Below, in pieces: positions 27,721-35,121 of a stretch of DNA of 64,000 nt. The DNA is taken from contig ONIL01000002.1 in the NCBI GenBank assembly GCA_900317835.1, positions 62,001-126,000 of the forward strand, in the 5' to 3' direction. The notes under the pieces are model-generated. The model was not told the DNA's origin. It made no database searches and worked only from the letters and a program-made list of their open reading frames with translations. How positions within the stretch are numbered: position 1 is the stretch's first letter; each line of letters begins with the position of its first letter. Made by a program: the position numbers and the translations under genes. Source of the stretch: an uncultured Prevotellaceae bacterium (lineage in GTDB: Bacteria > Bacteroidota > Bacteroidia > Bacteroidales > Muribaculaceae).

Positions 27721-30567
27721 ATGAAGAAGAATCTATTTATCTTGTTGTTTTGCCTGTGTGTAGGAATGATTGCGCAGGCTATGCCCGCCAAGCCAGGCTG
27801 GCATGTGGTTGCCCAGAGTGACGGTTCCACCTTGAAAGTTCAGGCCGTTGGTAACGCTTTCAACAGCGCTCTGCTCACGAGCGATGGGCTGACGGTAGCC
27901 CGCGGCATCGATGGCGACATGTACTACATCTCGTCGGTGACGGGACTGACCACGGTGCGTGCACACGAACCCGAAGAGCGTAGCGGTATCGAGACGGCAT
28001 TTGTCAATGCCCAGCGTGCCAGCTTGAAGATGGTGATCAAGCCCTACAAACTGGAGAAACCCAAAGACAAGTTTCGCGTGGGCGGTAGCAATGACGAGTC
28101 GGGAGTGCCCGCCATGGGCACACGCCGCATCCCCATCATCCTGGTGGAGTTTACCGACAAAAAATTCAATAATACCCGTGAGCAGATTATCAATGCCATG
28201 CTGACGGGCAGCGAGAGCGTGGGCCAGTACTTCCGTGACCAATCAAATGGCCTGTATCAGCCTGATTTTGAGGTGTTCGGAATCTATGGCCTGTCTCATA
28301 ACCGTGAGTTTTACGGTGGCCACAGCGGTAGTGACAATGACAAGGGACTGGGTTACTTGGTGACCGAGGCTTGCCAACTGGCCGCTGCCAACGGTGTGTC
28401 GTTCAAGCCCTATGACACTAACAGTGATGACTACTGTGACGTGGTGATCGTTATCTATGCCGGTGTGGGCGAGGCTCAGGCCTCGTGGAATCATCCTGAG
28501 GCAGTTTGGCCCTGCAACTGGAACCTCTCATCAGCCGCTTACTATAATATGGGCGGCACGGGTGCCTTCCGTCCCAACAACGGGGACCCCTTGGTGGACA
28601 ATTTCGCCGTTTTCAACGAGTTGCATGGCAGTAACGACAATAGTACCACTATCGACGGCATCGGCACCTTTGCCCATGAGTTCGGTCACTGCCTTGGTCT
28701 GCCCGATTTCTATGACACAGGTGATGGTGACCACTACGGCATGGGCGACTGGGACATCATGTGCATGGGATGCTACAACAACGATGGTTACACGCCCCCG
28801 GGCTATACTGCCTATGAGAAAGTTTTCATGGGTTGGATAGAGTATATCAACCCGCTGCCAGGCACCTATTACACCCTGCCCGTGTTTAACATGAAGAGCG
28901 CTGCGACCGACAAGGCCATTTGTATGACGAGTGACCTGAATGAGAATGAATACTTCGTGATCGAGAACCGCAGGAAACAGGGCTGGGACCGTTATTTGCC
29001 AGGAGAAGGCCTGTTTATCACGCACGTCACCTATGATGCCGACCGCTGGTGGAGCGACTCGCCCAATAACGAGGATATCCAGCTGATGACTTTTGTGCCT
29101 GCCGACAACAGCCTGTCCTATTATGACGAGAATACTGACACGTGGCCTCAGGGCAACAAAAGAGCTTTTACCGACAGTTCCACGCCTGCCGCCCAGCTCT
29201 ACATGAATGCTCGTGGCACCATCAATGGCCATGCGGGTTATTTGGGCCAACCCGTGACCGAGATGGTCATTAATGCCGATAGAACGGCAAGTTTCTGGTA
29301 CATGAAAGGCTCTGTCACCAGTCCTGTCATCTCGGTTACGGCCGATGCCATTGACTGTGGCGATGTCATGATGACAATCAGTGCCGATAAGACCTTTAAG
29401 GTGTTCGGTCAAGCATTGACGGGTAATGTGACCCTCACGCTCAACGACCCCAACGGGGTGTTCTCGGTTTCTCCCACAACCATCAGCAGTGCCAATGCCT
29501 CCGTTGGCTGTGACGTGACGGTAACTTTCACCCCGACATCCAACCAGGACTACACCGCCACGTTGACCCTGAGCAGTCCCGGCGCCCAGGATGTGGTTGT
29601 CACCCTCACGGGCCACGGACTGATTGTGGGCTATGCTCCCGTAATGCTGCCCGCCGCCGAACAGTATATCAACCTCACGCAGTTCCGTGCCGAGTGGACC
29701 GACCAGACGCCGACCCAAAACGTGACCAGCTACACCTTGGAGGTGAGCAGCAAGCCCAAAGTTCAATTGCTTGAAACCGCCGACTTCAGCGATCTTCCCG
29801 ATGTGCTGACCTCCGATGGGCAGGGCCTTGACGACATTTCGGGCAACTACAGCGACTATCTGCCCCAGGGTTGGTCTGGCACGTCTTATATGGGCGCCTA
29901 TGGCGGCGCTGTGATCCTCGCCTATGATGGAACCCTCAAGACGCCTACCTATGACTTGTCGGGCTATGGCAATAAGGTGACTGCTGTTGTCAGGGCAGCT
30001 TCCTACTACTATGACAACTCCACCATCAGCGTTTCGACCAGCAGGGGAGTGCAGGAGGTCTCGCTCAACAGCAACACTATCAACTACCTTGTCGTTCTCG
30101 ACTGTGCCAACATGGATGCTGTTACCTTGAAGTCCTTGACCAACTACTCCAGCATCTATCATGTGGAAATCTATGCCGGTGACCTCACCAGCGTCGACAA
30201 CAAGGCCAATGAGGACCCCGATAATGTCTATCGACTCATCACAGGCATTACCGACATGTTCTATACCGTCCGGGACTTGCCTGCCGAGGGTACCTATCTC
30301 TATAAGGTGAAAACCGTCTTTGCCGACGGCACCGAGAGCCCTTGGAGCAACGTTGAAGAAGTGACACTGTTCGAGAACGGTCACGGCTTTGATGCGGGTG
30401 ACGTGAACCACGATGGCTACGTGAACATTGCCGACGTGACTGCCCTGATTGACCGTGTGCTAGGCAGCGCATCGAATGTCTGCGACATTTGTGCTGATGT
30501 GAACGAGGATGGCTATGTGAACATCTCGGATGTCACAAGCCTCATTGACTCAGTGTTGAGTAATTGA
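27721..30567 (+). CDS. Secreted M6-family metalloprotease with Ig-like and dockerin-like domains
   Basis: 948 residues. A signal peptide (LFILLFCLCVGMIAQA) and propeptide-like region lead to the M6/immune-inhibitor-A-type catalytic domain, with the zinc site FAHEFGHCLGLPDFYD near residue 319 and GDWDIMCMG downstream. An Ig-like beta-sandwich follows (about 535-640), then a jelly-roll-like module (about 680-830), a fibronectin-like strand set, and two dockerin-like calcium repeats (GDVNHDGYVNIADVTALIDRV; ADVNEDGYVNISDVTSLIDSV). It should act outside the cell on protein substrates. Confidence 0.9.
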   Translation: MKKNLFILLFCLCVGMIAQAMPAKPGWHVVAQSDGSTLKVQAVGNAFNSALLTSDGLTVARGIDGDMYYISSVTGLTTVRAHEPEERSGIETAFVNAQRASLKMVIKPYKLEKPKDKFRVGGSNDESGVPAMGTRRIPIILVEFTDKKFNNTREQIINAMLTGSESVGQYFRDQSNGLYQPDFEVFGIYGLSHNREFYGGHSGSDNDKGLGYLVTEACQLAAANGVSFKPYDTNSDDYCDVVIVIYAGVGEAQASWNHPEAVWPCNWNLSSAAYYNMGGTGAFRPNNGDPLVDNFAVFNELHGSNDNSTTIDGIGTFAHEFGHCLGLPDFYDTGDGDHYGMGDWDIMCMGCYNNDGYTPPGYTAYEKVFMGWIEYINPLPGTYYTLPVFNMKSAATDKAICMTSDLNENEYFVIENRRKQGWDRYLPGEGLFITHVTYDADRWWSDSPNNEDIQLMTFVPADNSLSYYDENTDTWPQGNKRAFTDSSTPAAQLYMNARGTINGHAGYLGQPVTEMVINADRTASFWYMKGSVTSPVISVTADAIDCGDVMMTISADKTFKVFGQALTGNVTLTLNDPNGVFSVSPTTISSANASVGCDVTVTFTPTSNQDYTATLTLSSPGAQDVVVTLTGHGLIVGYAPVMLPAAEQYINLTQFRAEWTDQTPTQNVTSYTLEVSSKPKVQLLETADFSDLPDVLTSDGQGLDDISGNYSDYLPQGWSGTSYMGAYGGAVILAYDGTLKTPTYDLSGYGNKVTAVVRAASYYYDNSTISVSTSRGVQEVSLNSNTINYLVVLDCANMDAVTLKSLTNYSSIYHVEIYAGDLTSVDNKANEDPDNVYRLITGITDMFYTVRDLPAEGTYLYKVKTVFADGTESPWSNVEEVTLFENGHGFDAGDVNHDGYVNIADVTALIDRVLGSASNVCDICADVNEDGYVNISDVTSLIDSVLSN

Positions 30568-30605
30568 CAATCTGTCAATCACATTTGAAACTGATTCTTG
30601 ATTGG

Positions 30606-30670
30606 ATTTCGCTCGAAATATTCAAATTTCGGGCGAAATCTATCAATAATCCGATACATTTCGCCCGAAA
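30606..30670. terminator. Hairpin region between M6 protease and the original mnmE 3' end
   Basis: An inverted repeat TTTCGGGCGAAAT (30627-30639) / ATTTCGCCCGAAA (30658-30670), plus a third related near-palindrome ATTTCGCTCGAAAT (30606-30619). Each arm is itself near-palindromic. Before the island inserted, this would have lain between convergent mnmE and the protease gene, fitting a bidirectional terminator. Confidence 0.55.
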
Positions 30671-30687
30671 ATGAATATGGAAAGGTC

Positions 30688-30705
30688 TTACTTGCCGATG
30701 CAGAA
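30688..30705 (-). repeat. attL-like copy of the mnmE 3' end
   Basis: TTACTTGCCGATGCAGAA matches 49549-49566 at 16 of 18 positions; read on the minus strand both give Phe-Cys-Ile-Gly-Lys-stop, the two differences being synonymous third positions. Confidence 0.8.
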
Positions 30706-30715
30706 AATGCAACTT

Positions 30716-30819
30716 ATTGATTGTCAGTTGGTTGTCAATTAAACGGTACAAATATGGTAGAGTTTTAAAGTACCGTTTTCGTCCCCTTCATTTTTAACAC
30801 TATTGACTAAGTTTAACGC
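30716..30819. repeat. 104-bp att-adjacent repeat, copy 1
   Basis: A degenerate direct repeat of 33882-33985, equal in length, sharing ATTGATTGTCAG, ATTAAACGGTACAA, TATGGTAGAGTTTT and AGTTTAACGC. This copy has a perfect 9-bp inverted repeat AAACGGTAC/GTACCGTTT. It begins 10 bp after the att core GCAGAA. Confidence 0.75.
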
Positions 30820-30898
30820 TCGAAATGAGCCAAAAACGGGGATTTTGACCATCATCTTAATCATATCGGAATAGTTTCAAATCTATAACCGGATTGCA

Positions 30899-32068
30899 CT
30901 AAAGAAAAATTGCCATATACATTGGCAGCATTATCAAATCCCGTTCTTTCCGAATGTCCTTTGAATGAAGGAGGTACCGTTGAAGGATGCGGGCCGAGAA
31001 CTTCTTCTGGAATTCATCAATGGAAACATGAAGATTGGATGTCGATGACTTGACTTCTATCGGGCAGATTTTAGCTTTACGGGACAACAGGAAGTCTATC
31101 TCGTAGTTATGTTTGCCCGATGGTGTCGGCCACGTATGGTAATACAACTTATTCCCAGTGGCTGTCAGAATCTGTGACACCACGTTCTCATATACGTAGC
31201 CCACATCAGCCTTCAGTTTATCGCTCAACAATTTTTGGTAAATGACATTCTCTGTAAATTTATCGTCCCAGAAAGCGAGAGTGACAAATAGTCCTGTATC
31301 TCCGCAAAACAATTTAAACTGGTCGCGGTTGATGTGTGATGCCAATCCTGCACTTGGGTCGTTAGCGTGATAAGCTATATTGACGGTCATGGAATCTTTG
31401 AGGATATTTATCAGACCTCTTAAACGATCCACTTTTCCTCCCTCAATCACGCTACTCACCTGATAGCGAGATGCGTTACTGCTTAGTTGAGCAGGAATGG
31501 CGTGAAACAGGTCGGAGGTTTGACCTGATGGCAAAAGGGGAATAGTTTGGTCGTCTCCCAATGCCCAACGAAACTCTTCATAGTCCATGGGGTACATATC
31601 AAGGCGCGTTTCCTCACTGGGAATGAGAATGTTTTTCTGTTGCTCGGAGTTGCCAGCTGACTTCCTTTTACGCTTGATGCTCAACAGAGAGCCGGTTTCG
31701 ATGTAATCGTAGCGTCCATCGGCCACAAGTGTTTTAATGGCTTGCCGGGCTAATGGCTGCTTCTGTATTTCATCAAAGATGATGACTGACTTGCGTGGCT
31801 TCAGACTCGTCCGATAGTTAAGTTGCAGTTGCGTGAAGATGTAGTCCAGATTGGAGACATCTTCAAACAAACGGTGTATTGTTTGCGTTGCTGTTGAGAA
31901 GTCAACTAATATGTAGCTCTCGTATTCATTACGGGCAAATTGCTCGGCAACAGTGGACTTGCCGACACGCCTTGCACCCCTGATAAGAAGTGCTGTCGTT
32001 CCGTGCTGATTTTTCTTCCAACTCAGCATTTGCCCATATATTTTGCGTCTGAAAATTCTTTCTGCCAT
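30899..32068 (-). CDS. DUF4143-type AAA ATPase, apparently internally shortened
   Basis: About 389 residues from MAERIF. The Walker A site LLIRGARRVGKSTVAEQ is near residue 32, the Walker B VIIFDEIQKQP near 87, and the sensor-like SLLSIKRK near 125. The C-terminal DUF4143 domain has the nuclease-like NYEIDFLLSRK and ICPIEVKSS motifs. In relatives I recall, roughly 60 residues separate the RWALGDD segment from IPAQLSSNASRYQVSSV; here they are about 20 apart, in frame, suggesting a deletion. Start chosen because a promoter -7 box lies at 32092-32099, inside the longer possible frame. Function of the family is unknown. Confidence 0.78.
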   Translation of the reverse strand: MAERIFRRKIYGQMLSWKKNQHGTTALLIRGARRVGKSTVAEQFARNEYESYILVDFSTATQTIHRLFEDVSNLDYIFTQLQLNYRTSLKPRKSVIIFDEIQKQPLARQAIKTLVADGRYDYIETGSLLSIKRKRKSAGNSEQQKNILIPSEETRLDMYPMDYEEFRWALGDDQTIPLLPSGQTSDLFHAIPAQLSSNASRYQVSSVIEGGKVDRLRGLINILKDSMTVNIAYHANDPSAGLASHINRDQFKLFCGDTGLFVTLAFWDDKFTENVIYQKLLSDKLKADVGYVYENVVSQILTATGNKLYYHTWPTPSGKHNYEIDFLLSRKAKICPIEVKSSTSNLHVSIDEFQKKFSARILQRYLLHSKDIRKERDLIMLPMYMAIFL

Positions 32069-32091
32069 TTTCATCTTTGTATTACCGGGTG

Positions 32092-32122
32092 CAAATGTAA
32101 TCATAAAATCCCAAATATCAAA
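32092..32122 (-). promoter_or_regulatory. Promoter for the DUF4143 ATPase
   Basis: Minus-strand -7 TACATTTG (32092-32099), 19-nt spacer, -33 TTTG (32119-32122). It rules out the upstream start at 32104. Confidence 0.65.
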
Positions 32123-32134
32123 GGAAAAGTGCAG

Positions 32135-32233
32135 AAAATGCCGAAATTCTCAAAGGTTGAATACTGAAAAATGCCGAAATTCTCAAAGATTGAATACTGA
32201 AAAATGCCGAAATTCTCAAAGATTGAATACTTT
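32135..32233. repeat. Three tandem 33-bp repeats upstream of the ATPase promoter
   Basis: Units at 32135-32167, 32168-32200 and 32201-32233, nearly identical (AAAATGCCGAAATTCTCAAA core plus a TTGAATAC tail). They begin 13 bp beyond the -33 box. No spacers, so not CRISPR; a repeated protein-binding site or a slippage-prone array is likely. Confidence 0.85.
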
Positions 32234-32371
32234 ATTTGCACCAGACCTTGAAAGTAGACACTGAAAATGTTTTTTAGATGAATAAATTTATAAAAGTAGA
32301 CATTTCAGTGATTTTTATCTCTTTTGGTTTTACAAAAGTAGTCATTTTCGCCAGATTTGCAAAGATTCCGT

Positions 32372-33346
32372 TTATGAAAGTGGACACAGGCCTTGAAGGC
32401 TCTGTTTAGCAGCGGTTTCCTTGCGCTTCTTGACGAACTTGGGCAGTTCGGACAGTTCTCGGGTCGAGAAAGTGTCTCTTTTGGGCAGCTCTCCCTTGTA
32501 ATAGCGCTTGCGGTAATTAGCGGGAGTATCGTACCCGATGGCGAAGCATGGCCTCATGTCGTTGTAATAACGCACATACCTGTCAAGTGTCTGTTCGACC
32601 TGTTTCTTGTCCGTGCATTTGTCAATATGGAAGTCCACGAACAGCTCCTCCTTGATCCAGCCGTTGAGCGCCTCGTTGACAGGGTTGTCGGTAGGCTTGC
32701 CGGCTCTGGACATGGAGCGCACGATGAGAGTGTCCCTGATCAGCTCGTTGTATGCCATGGAGGCATAGACACTGCCTTGGTCGGTGTGCAGCACCGTGGG
32801 CTCAGAGTGTCCCCTGAGCAGGCTGATGACGTCCTGCAGACCGCCGACGTATTGTTCTCGGCATCCTCTCCTGTCGGCAAGCCGCCATGCCAGGATCTCC
32901 TTGGTGAACACGTCAAAGTAGAACGTCACCTCAAAGAGCAGCCACTTCCACTTCAAGGCGGTCATGTCCGATACCACCACCTGCCTTGGGCGGTCCACCG
33001 TCTCCCATGTCGAGAAAATCAGGTTGGGGTACCTGTCGCGTACCTTCCTCGGACGTGGATGGGGCTTGTGCTTGGTCTGGGCCTGCAAGCCCAGGTAACG
33101 GAAGCATTTATAGATGTAGTTGTCACTGATGCTCACATTCAGGTCGTTGCGGATATATGCGGCCACCCATCGGTAGCCGTGGGAGGGATGCTCGCTATGC
33201 ACCTGTTCCACCACATCGAGCATGGCGTCACGGGTGATGTCCCGTGAGGACGGGTCGCGGCGAAGCCATTTGTAATAGCCCGAACGGCTCACGCCCATCA
33301 TCGCGCAGATGTCGGTTACTGCGTAGTCCTTGGAAAGCATGTTCAC
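32372..33346 (-). CDS. IS3-family transposase OrfB (DDE integrase)
   Basis: 324 residues. An HTH_21-like N-terminus (SRSGYYKWLRR, HPSHGYRWVAAYI) precedes an rve integrase core with the catalytic triad: Asp in VVSDMTALKWK, Asp in LHTDQGSVYAS and Glu in NEALNGWIKEEL. The frame runs upstream of the ATG into the orfA overlap, and IS3 OrfB is normally made as an OrfAB fusion by -1 frameshifting. The stop codon lies just before the innermost end motif at 32377. It looks intact. Confidence 0.93.
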   Translation of the reverse strand: MNMLSKDYAVTDICAMMGVSRSGYYKWLRRDPSSRDITRDAMLDVVEQVHSEHPSHGYRWVAAYIRNDLNVSISDNYIYKCFRYLGLQAQTKHKPHPRPRKVRDRYPNLIFSTWETVDRPRQVVVSDMTALKWKWLLFEVTFYFDVFTKEILAWRLADRRGCREQYVGGLQDVISLLRGHSEPTVLHTDQGSVYASMAYNELIRDTLIVRSMSRAGKPTDNPVNEALNGWIKEELFVDFHIDKCTDKKQVEQTLDRYVRYYNDMRPCFAIGYDTPANYRKRYYKGELPKRDTFSTRELSELPKFVKKRKETAAKQSLQGLCPLS

Positions 33347-33693
33347 GATTTTGAACTCTTCGTTTTTAAACGAACATATACCGTTTCTCCAGACTCGCTC
33401 GTCCTCACCGCATAATTTTCTTTTAGACGCTCGTTCTCGATGCGAAGCCTCAGGATCTCACGCTTGTAGGCCTCCTCGGTGCGGTCCACGCCCTCGGGGA
33501 GAACCTCCCCGACCGAGGCGTCGGCACGGGCTAGCGCTTCCAGACCGCCTTCCTCGTACTGCTTCAGCCATTTCTTGAATGCCGACTCGGACACGCTGTT
33601 GGCGTAACAGAAGTCACTCAACTTGATTGATGGATGGCTCTTGAACTTGCGTATCAAGAGTTCCTTTTCCAATGGATTCAGATGTTTTGCCAT
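33343..33693 (-). CDS. IS3-family OrfA (helix-turn-helix transposase subunit)
   Basis: 116 residues. A HTH_Tnp_1/Homeodomain-like N-terminus (KELLIRKFKSHPSIKLSDFCYANSVSESAFKKWLKQY) is followed by a leucine-zipper-like helix (EAYKREILRLRIENERLKENY) used for multimerisation. It overlaps orfB by 4 bp. The slippery site near its end lets ribosomes move into orfB. Confidence 0.9.
   Translation of the reverse strand: MAKHLNPLEKELLIRKFKSHPSIKLSDFCYANSVSESAFKKWLKQYEEGGLEALARADASVGEVLPEGVDRTEEAYKREILRLRIENERLKENYAVRTSESGETVYVRLKTKSSKS
33364..33370 (-). promoter_or_regulatory. -1 ribosomal frameshift heptamer in the IS3 element
   Basis: The minus strand reads T TTA AAA in the orfA frame, a canonical X XXY YYZ slippery site. 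Slipping back one base continues as NEEFKIVNMLSKDYAV, joining OrfA to OrfB without a stop. Confidence 0.75.
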
Positions 33694-33742
33694 AATGTAA
33701 ACTCCTTTCTGGCAGTGGATGACTGATGTTGAGATGCCACGT

Positions 33743-33793
33743 TTATTGTCCCCCTCCTTTCGGGCTACGCCCTCAATACGGAGGACAATAAAC
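33743..33793. other. Hairpin in the IS3 leader
   Basis: TTTATTGTCC and GGACAATAAA pair around a GC-rich loop, upstream of orfA. Such hairpins often limit read-through transcription or translation into transposase genes. Confidence 0.4.
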
Positions 33794-33881
33794 TATCCGC
33801 GACACAAAGGTACAACATTAAGTCATTTTCCTGCCTTCCAGTGTCTACTTTTTGAGGTGCAACACGCAGAAGTTACAGTTA

Positions 33882-33985
33882 ATTGATTATCAGATATTTA
33901 TATATTAAACGGTACAACTATGGTAGAGTTTTGAAGTACAACTTTCAAAGCCTTCACATTTAATACTTTTGACATAGTTTAACGC
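33882..33985. repeat. 104-bp att-adjacent repeat, copy 2
   Basis: Direct repeat of 30716-30819. As in copy 1, GCAGAA (33866-33871) stands exactly 10 bp before it, marking a probable second att core interrupted on its left by the IS3 element. The right arm of the hairpin seen in copy 1 is lost here. Confidence 0.75.
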
Positions 33986-34083
33986 CTGGTAGATTCAACT
34001 GAATCGACATTGGGTGAATCAGTTGTAGTTCACAAATAGCATAATATAATAGAAAAAGCGGTTGAGTCATAATCATTCTAATA

Positions 34084-34188
34084 TTAATCTTTCAGGCAAG
34101 CTATCGGAATAACCATTACACCATCGGCTCGCATATAAGCATATTGTCCAACTGCCGTCAAAACCATCTTGAAAGATGGTTTTTTCAT
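34084..34188 (-). CDS. 34-residue ORF, probable 3' remnant of a larger gene
   Basis: It reads MKKPSFKMVLTAVGQY then a tail with RADGVMVIPIACLKD and stop. The tail looks like the C-terminal strand of a larger protein; its distance to the 104-bp repeat (99 bp) is similar to that between the DUF4143 ATPase stop and its own repeat (80 bp), so it may be the leftover end of a second such gene. A GAGAAAAC stretch precedes the ATG. A short inverted repeat AACCATCT/AGATGGTT with a T-run (34162-34185) lies inside it and could instead be a plus-strand terminator. Confidence 0.35.
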   Translation of the reverse strand: MKKPSFKMVLTAVGQYAYMRADGVMVIPIACLKD

Positions 34189-34285
34189 CTTTGTTTTCTC
34201 AATCTTGCCTTCAATTATTTATTCAATAAAATTATGGCGGTAATCAAAAACATAGCCTCAAATCAATAGTTTTTCTCAATTTCTT

Positions 34286-34315
34286 CTTGTTTGTCGGACG
34301 TATTCAGTATATTTG
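34286..34315 (+). promoter_or_regulatory. Promoter for the SatD-like/DUF3307/GHKL operon
   Basis: -7 TATATTTG (34308-34315) with CTTG 18 nt upstream. The start codon is 156 bp further on, leaving a leader of about 150 nt. Confidence 0.5.
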
Positions 34316-34419
34316 CAAATCAAAATATCAAGTTAATCCACTGCAATAAGGCGATGAATAGCCCTGTTAGCAACATTGGCTCAAAGCCTAATTACAAGCT
34401 CTGGAACTTGTATTGTCAG

Positions 34420-34443
34420 AAAACAAGTGCTAGAACTTGTTTT
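34420..34443 (+). promoter_or_regulatory. Leader hairpin, possible attenuator
   Basis: Perfect 9-bp inverted repeat AAAACAAGT/ACTTGTTTT with a 6-nt loop, ending in a short U-run, inside the leader of the operon. A partial copy of its right arm (GGAACTTGT, 34403-34411) lies just upstream and could form an alternative pairing. Confidence 0.45.
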
Positions 34444-34470
34444 AACATTTGAAATAATACTTATAAGAAT

Positions 34471-35121
34471 ATGTACGCAACAATATCAGCAGATGTAGTT
34501 TCTTCTACTTCATTATCAATAGAGTCCATGATAGGGCTTAACGAGCATATCAAGAAGTGCCTAGCTCTTCTTGAAGATAGATATATGGGCTTCTGGGGAC
34601 GTATTGTAAGAGGTGACACAATAGAATGCATTCTGAAATCGCCAGAGGATGCCCTTGAGGCTGCACTTGTACTGAAAACATGGGTAAAATCATTTGTACC
34701 AAAGAGCGATGCTAAATATAGTTTTAGCAAATATGGTCTTAGGATTGCAATTGGCTTAGGTGATATGAAGACCGTAAGTCGAGATCGCGATATGATGGAT
34801 GGTGATGCCATCTATCGATCTGGAAGAGCTCTAGATAGCCTTGTGGGTAGATCGAAGTATTCGTTTACTATCTCCATGGCTGATGGAAAGCAAGAACAAA
34901 TTTTGAGAATCATGTTTTCGCTAATCAATGACTTGGTTAATAAAACTACAGCTCGTAGATGTCGCACACTTTATGAGAAAATCCTCTATAAGGATGCGAA
35001 TATGATTGCAAAGAACATGGGTATTACCCCGTCGGGGGTTAATCAGAATCTTAATGCGCTCTGTTGGAGTTCTATTGAACAGGTAATAGAGTATTATAAA
35101 GAAATCGTGAGAGAATTATGA
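34471..35121 (+). CDS. SatD-like protein: nucleotidyl-cyclase-fold domain plus HTH
   Basis: 216 residues. Residues 2-125 follow the class III cyclase layout: ISADVVSST (Asp8, first metal ligand), a GRIVRGDTIECIL hairpin (Asp49, second metal ligand), SPEDALEAALVLK, LRIAIGLGDM near 90-99 and GDAIYRSGRALDSL near 111-124. The Asn that normally helps catalysis in that last helix is Tyr here, so activity is uncertain. Residues 163-216 look like a helix-turn-helix (IAKNMGITPSGVNQNLNAL). SatD-family proteins often precede DUF3307 genes, as here with a 4-bp overlap. A sensor or regulator role is inference. AT-rich codon use differs from the core genes. Confidence 0.7.
   Translation: MYATISADVVSSTSLSIESMIGLNEHIKKCLALLEDRYMGFWGRIVRGDTIECILKSPEDALEAALVLKTWVKSFVPKSDAKYSFSKYGLRIAIGLGDMKTVSRDRDMMDGDAIYRSGRALDSLVGRSKYSFTISMADGKQEQILRIMFSLINDLVNKTTARRCRTLYEKILYKDANMIAKNMGITPSGVNQNLNALCWSSIEQVIEYYKEIVREL

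Larger units (their letters stand above)
32251..33851 (-). mobile_element. IS3-family insertion sequence
   Basis: Two overlapping ORFs with a frameshift site, flanked by inverted ends AAAGTAGACACTG: 32251 onward on the plus strand, and its complement ending at 33851. At the left the end motif recurs at 32251, 32293, 32335 and 32377, exactly 42 bp apart, so the true left end could be any of these; the outermost matches the right end best. TTGCACC also occurs inverted just outside both ends. No clear target duplication was found. Confidence 0.8.

Noticed and set aside
28531-30411. 626-codon open frame on the minus strand
   Set aside because: It lies antisense to the M6 protease, whose signal peptide, zinc site and dockerin repeats are clear; the antisense product is His/Val/Gly-rich without a recognisable domain.
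32135-32233. CRISPR array
   Set aside because: The three repeats are directly adjacent with no unique spacers and no cas genes are present.
30820-33881. Composite transposon bounded by the 104-bp repeats
   Set aside because: The repeats sit next to att cores and lack inverted ends or a transposase of their own, so tandem integrative elements explain them better.
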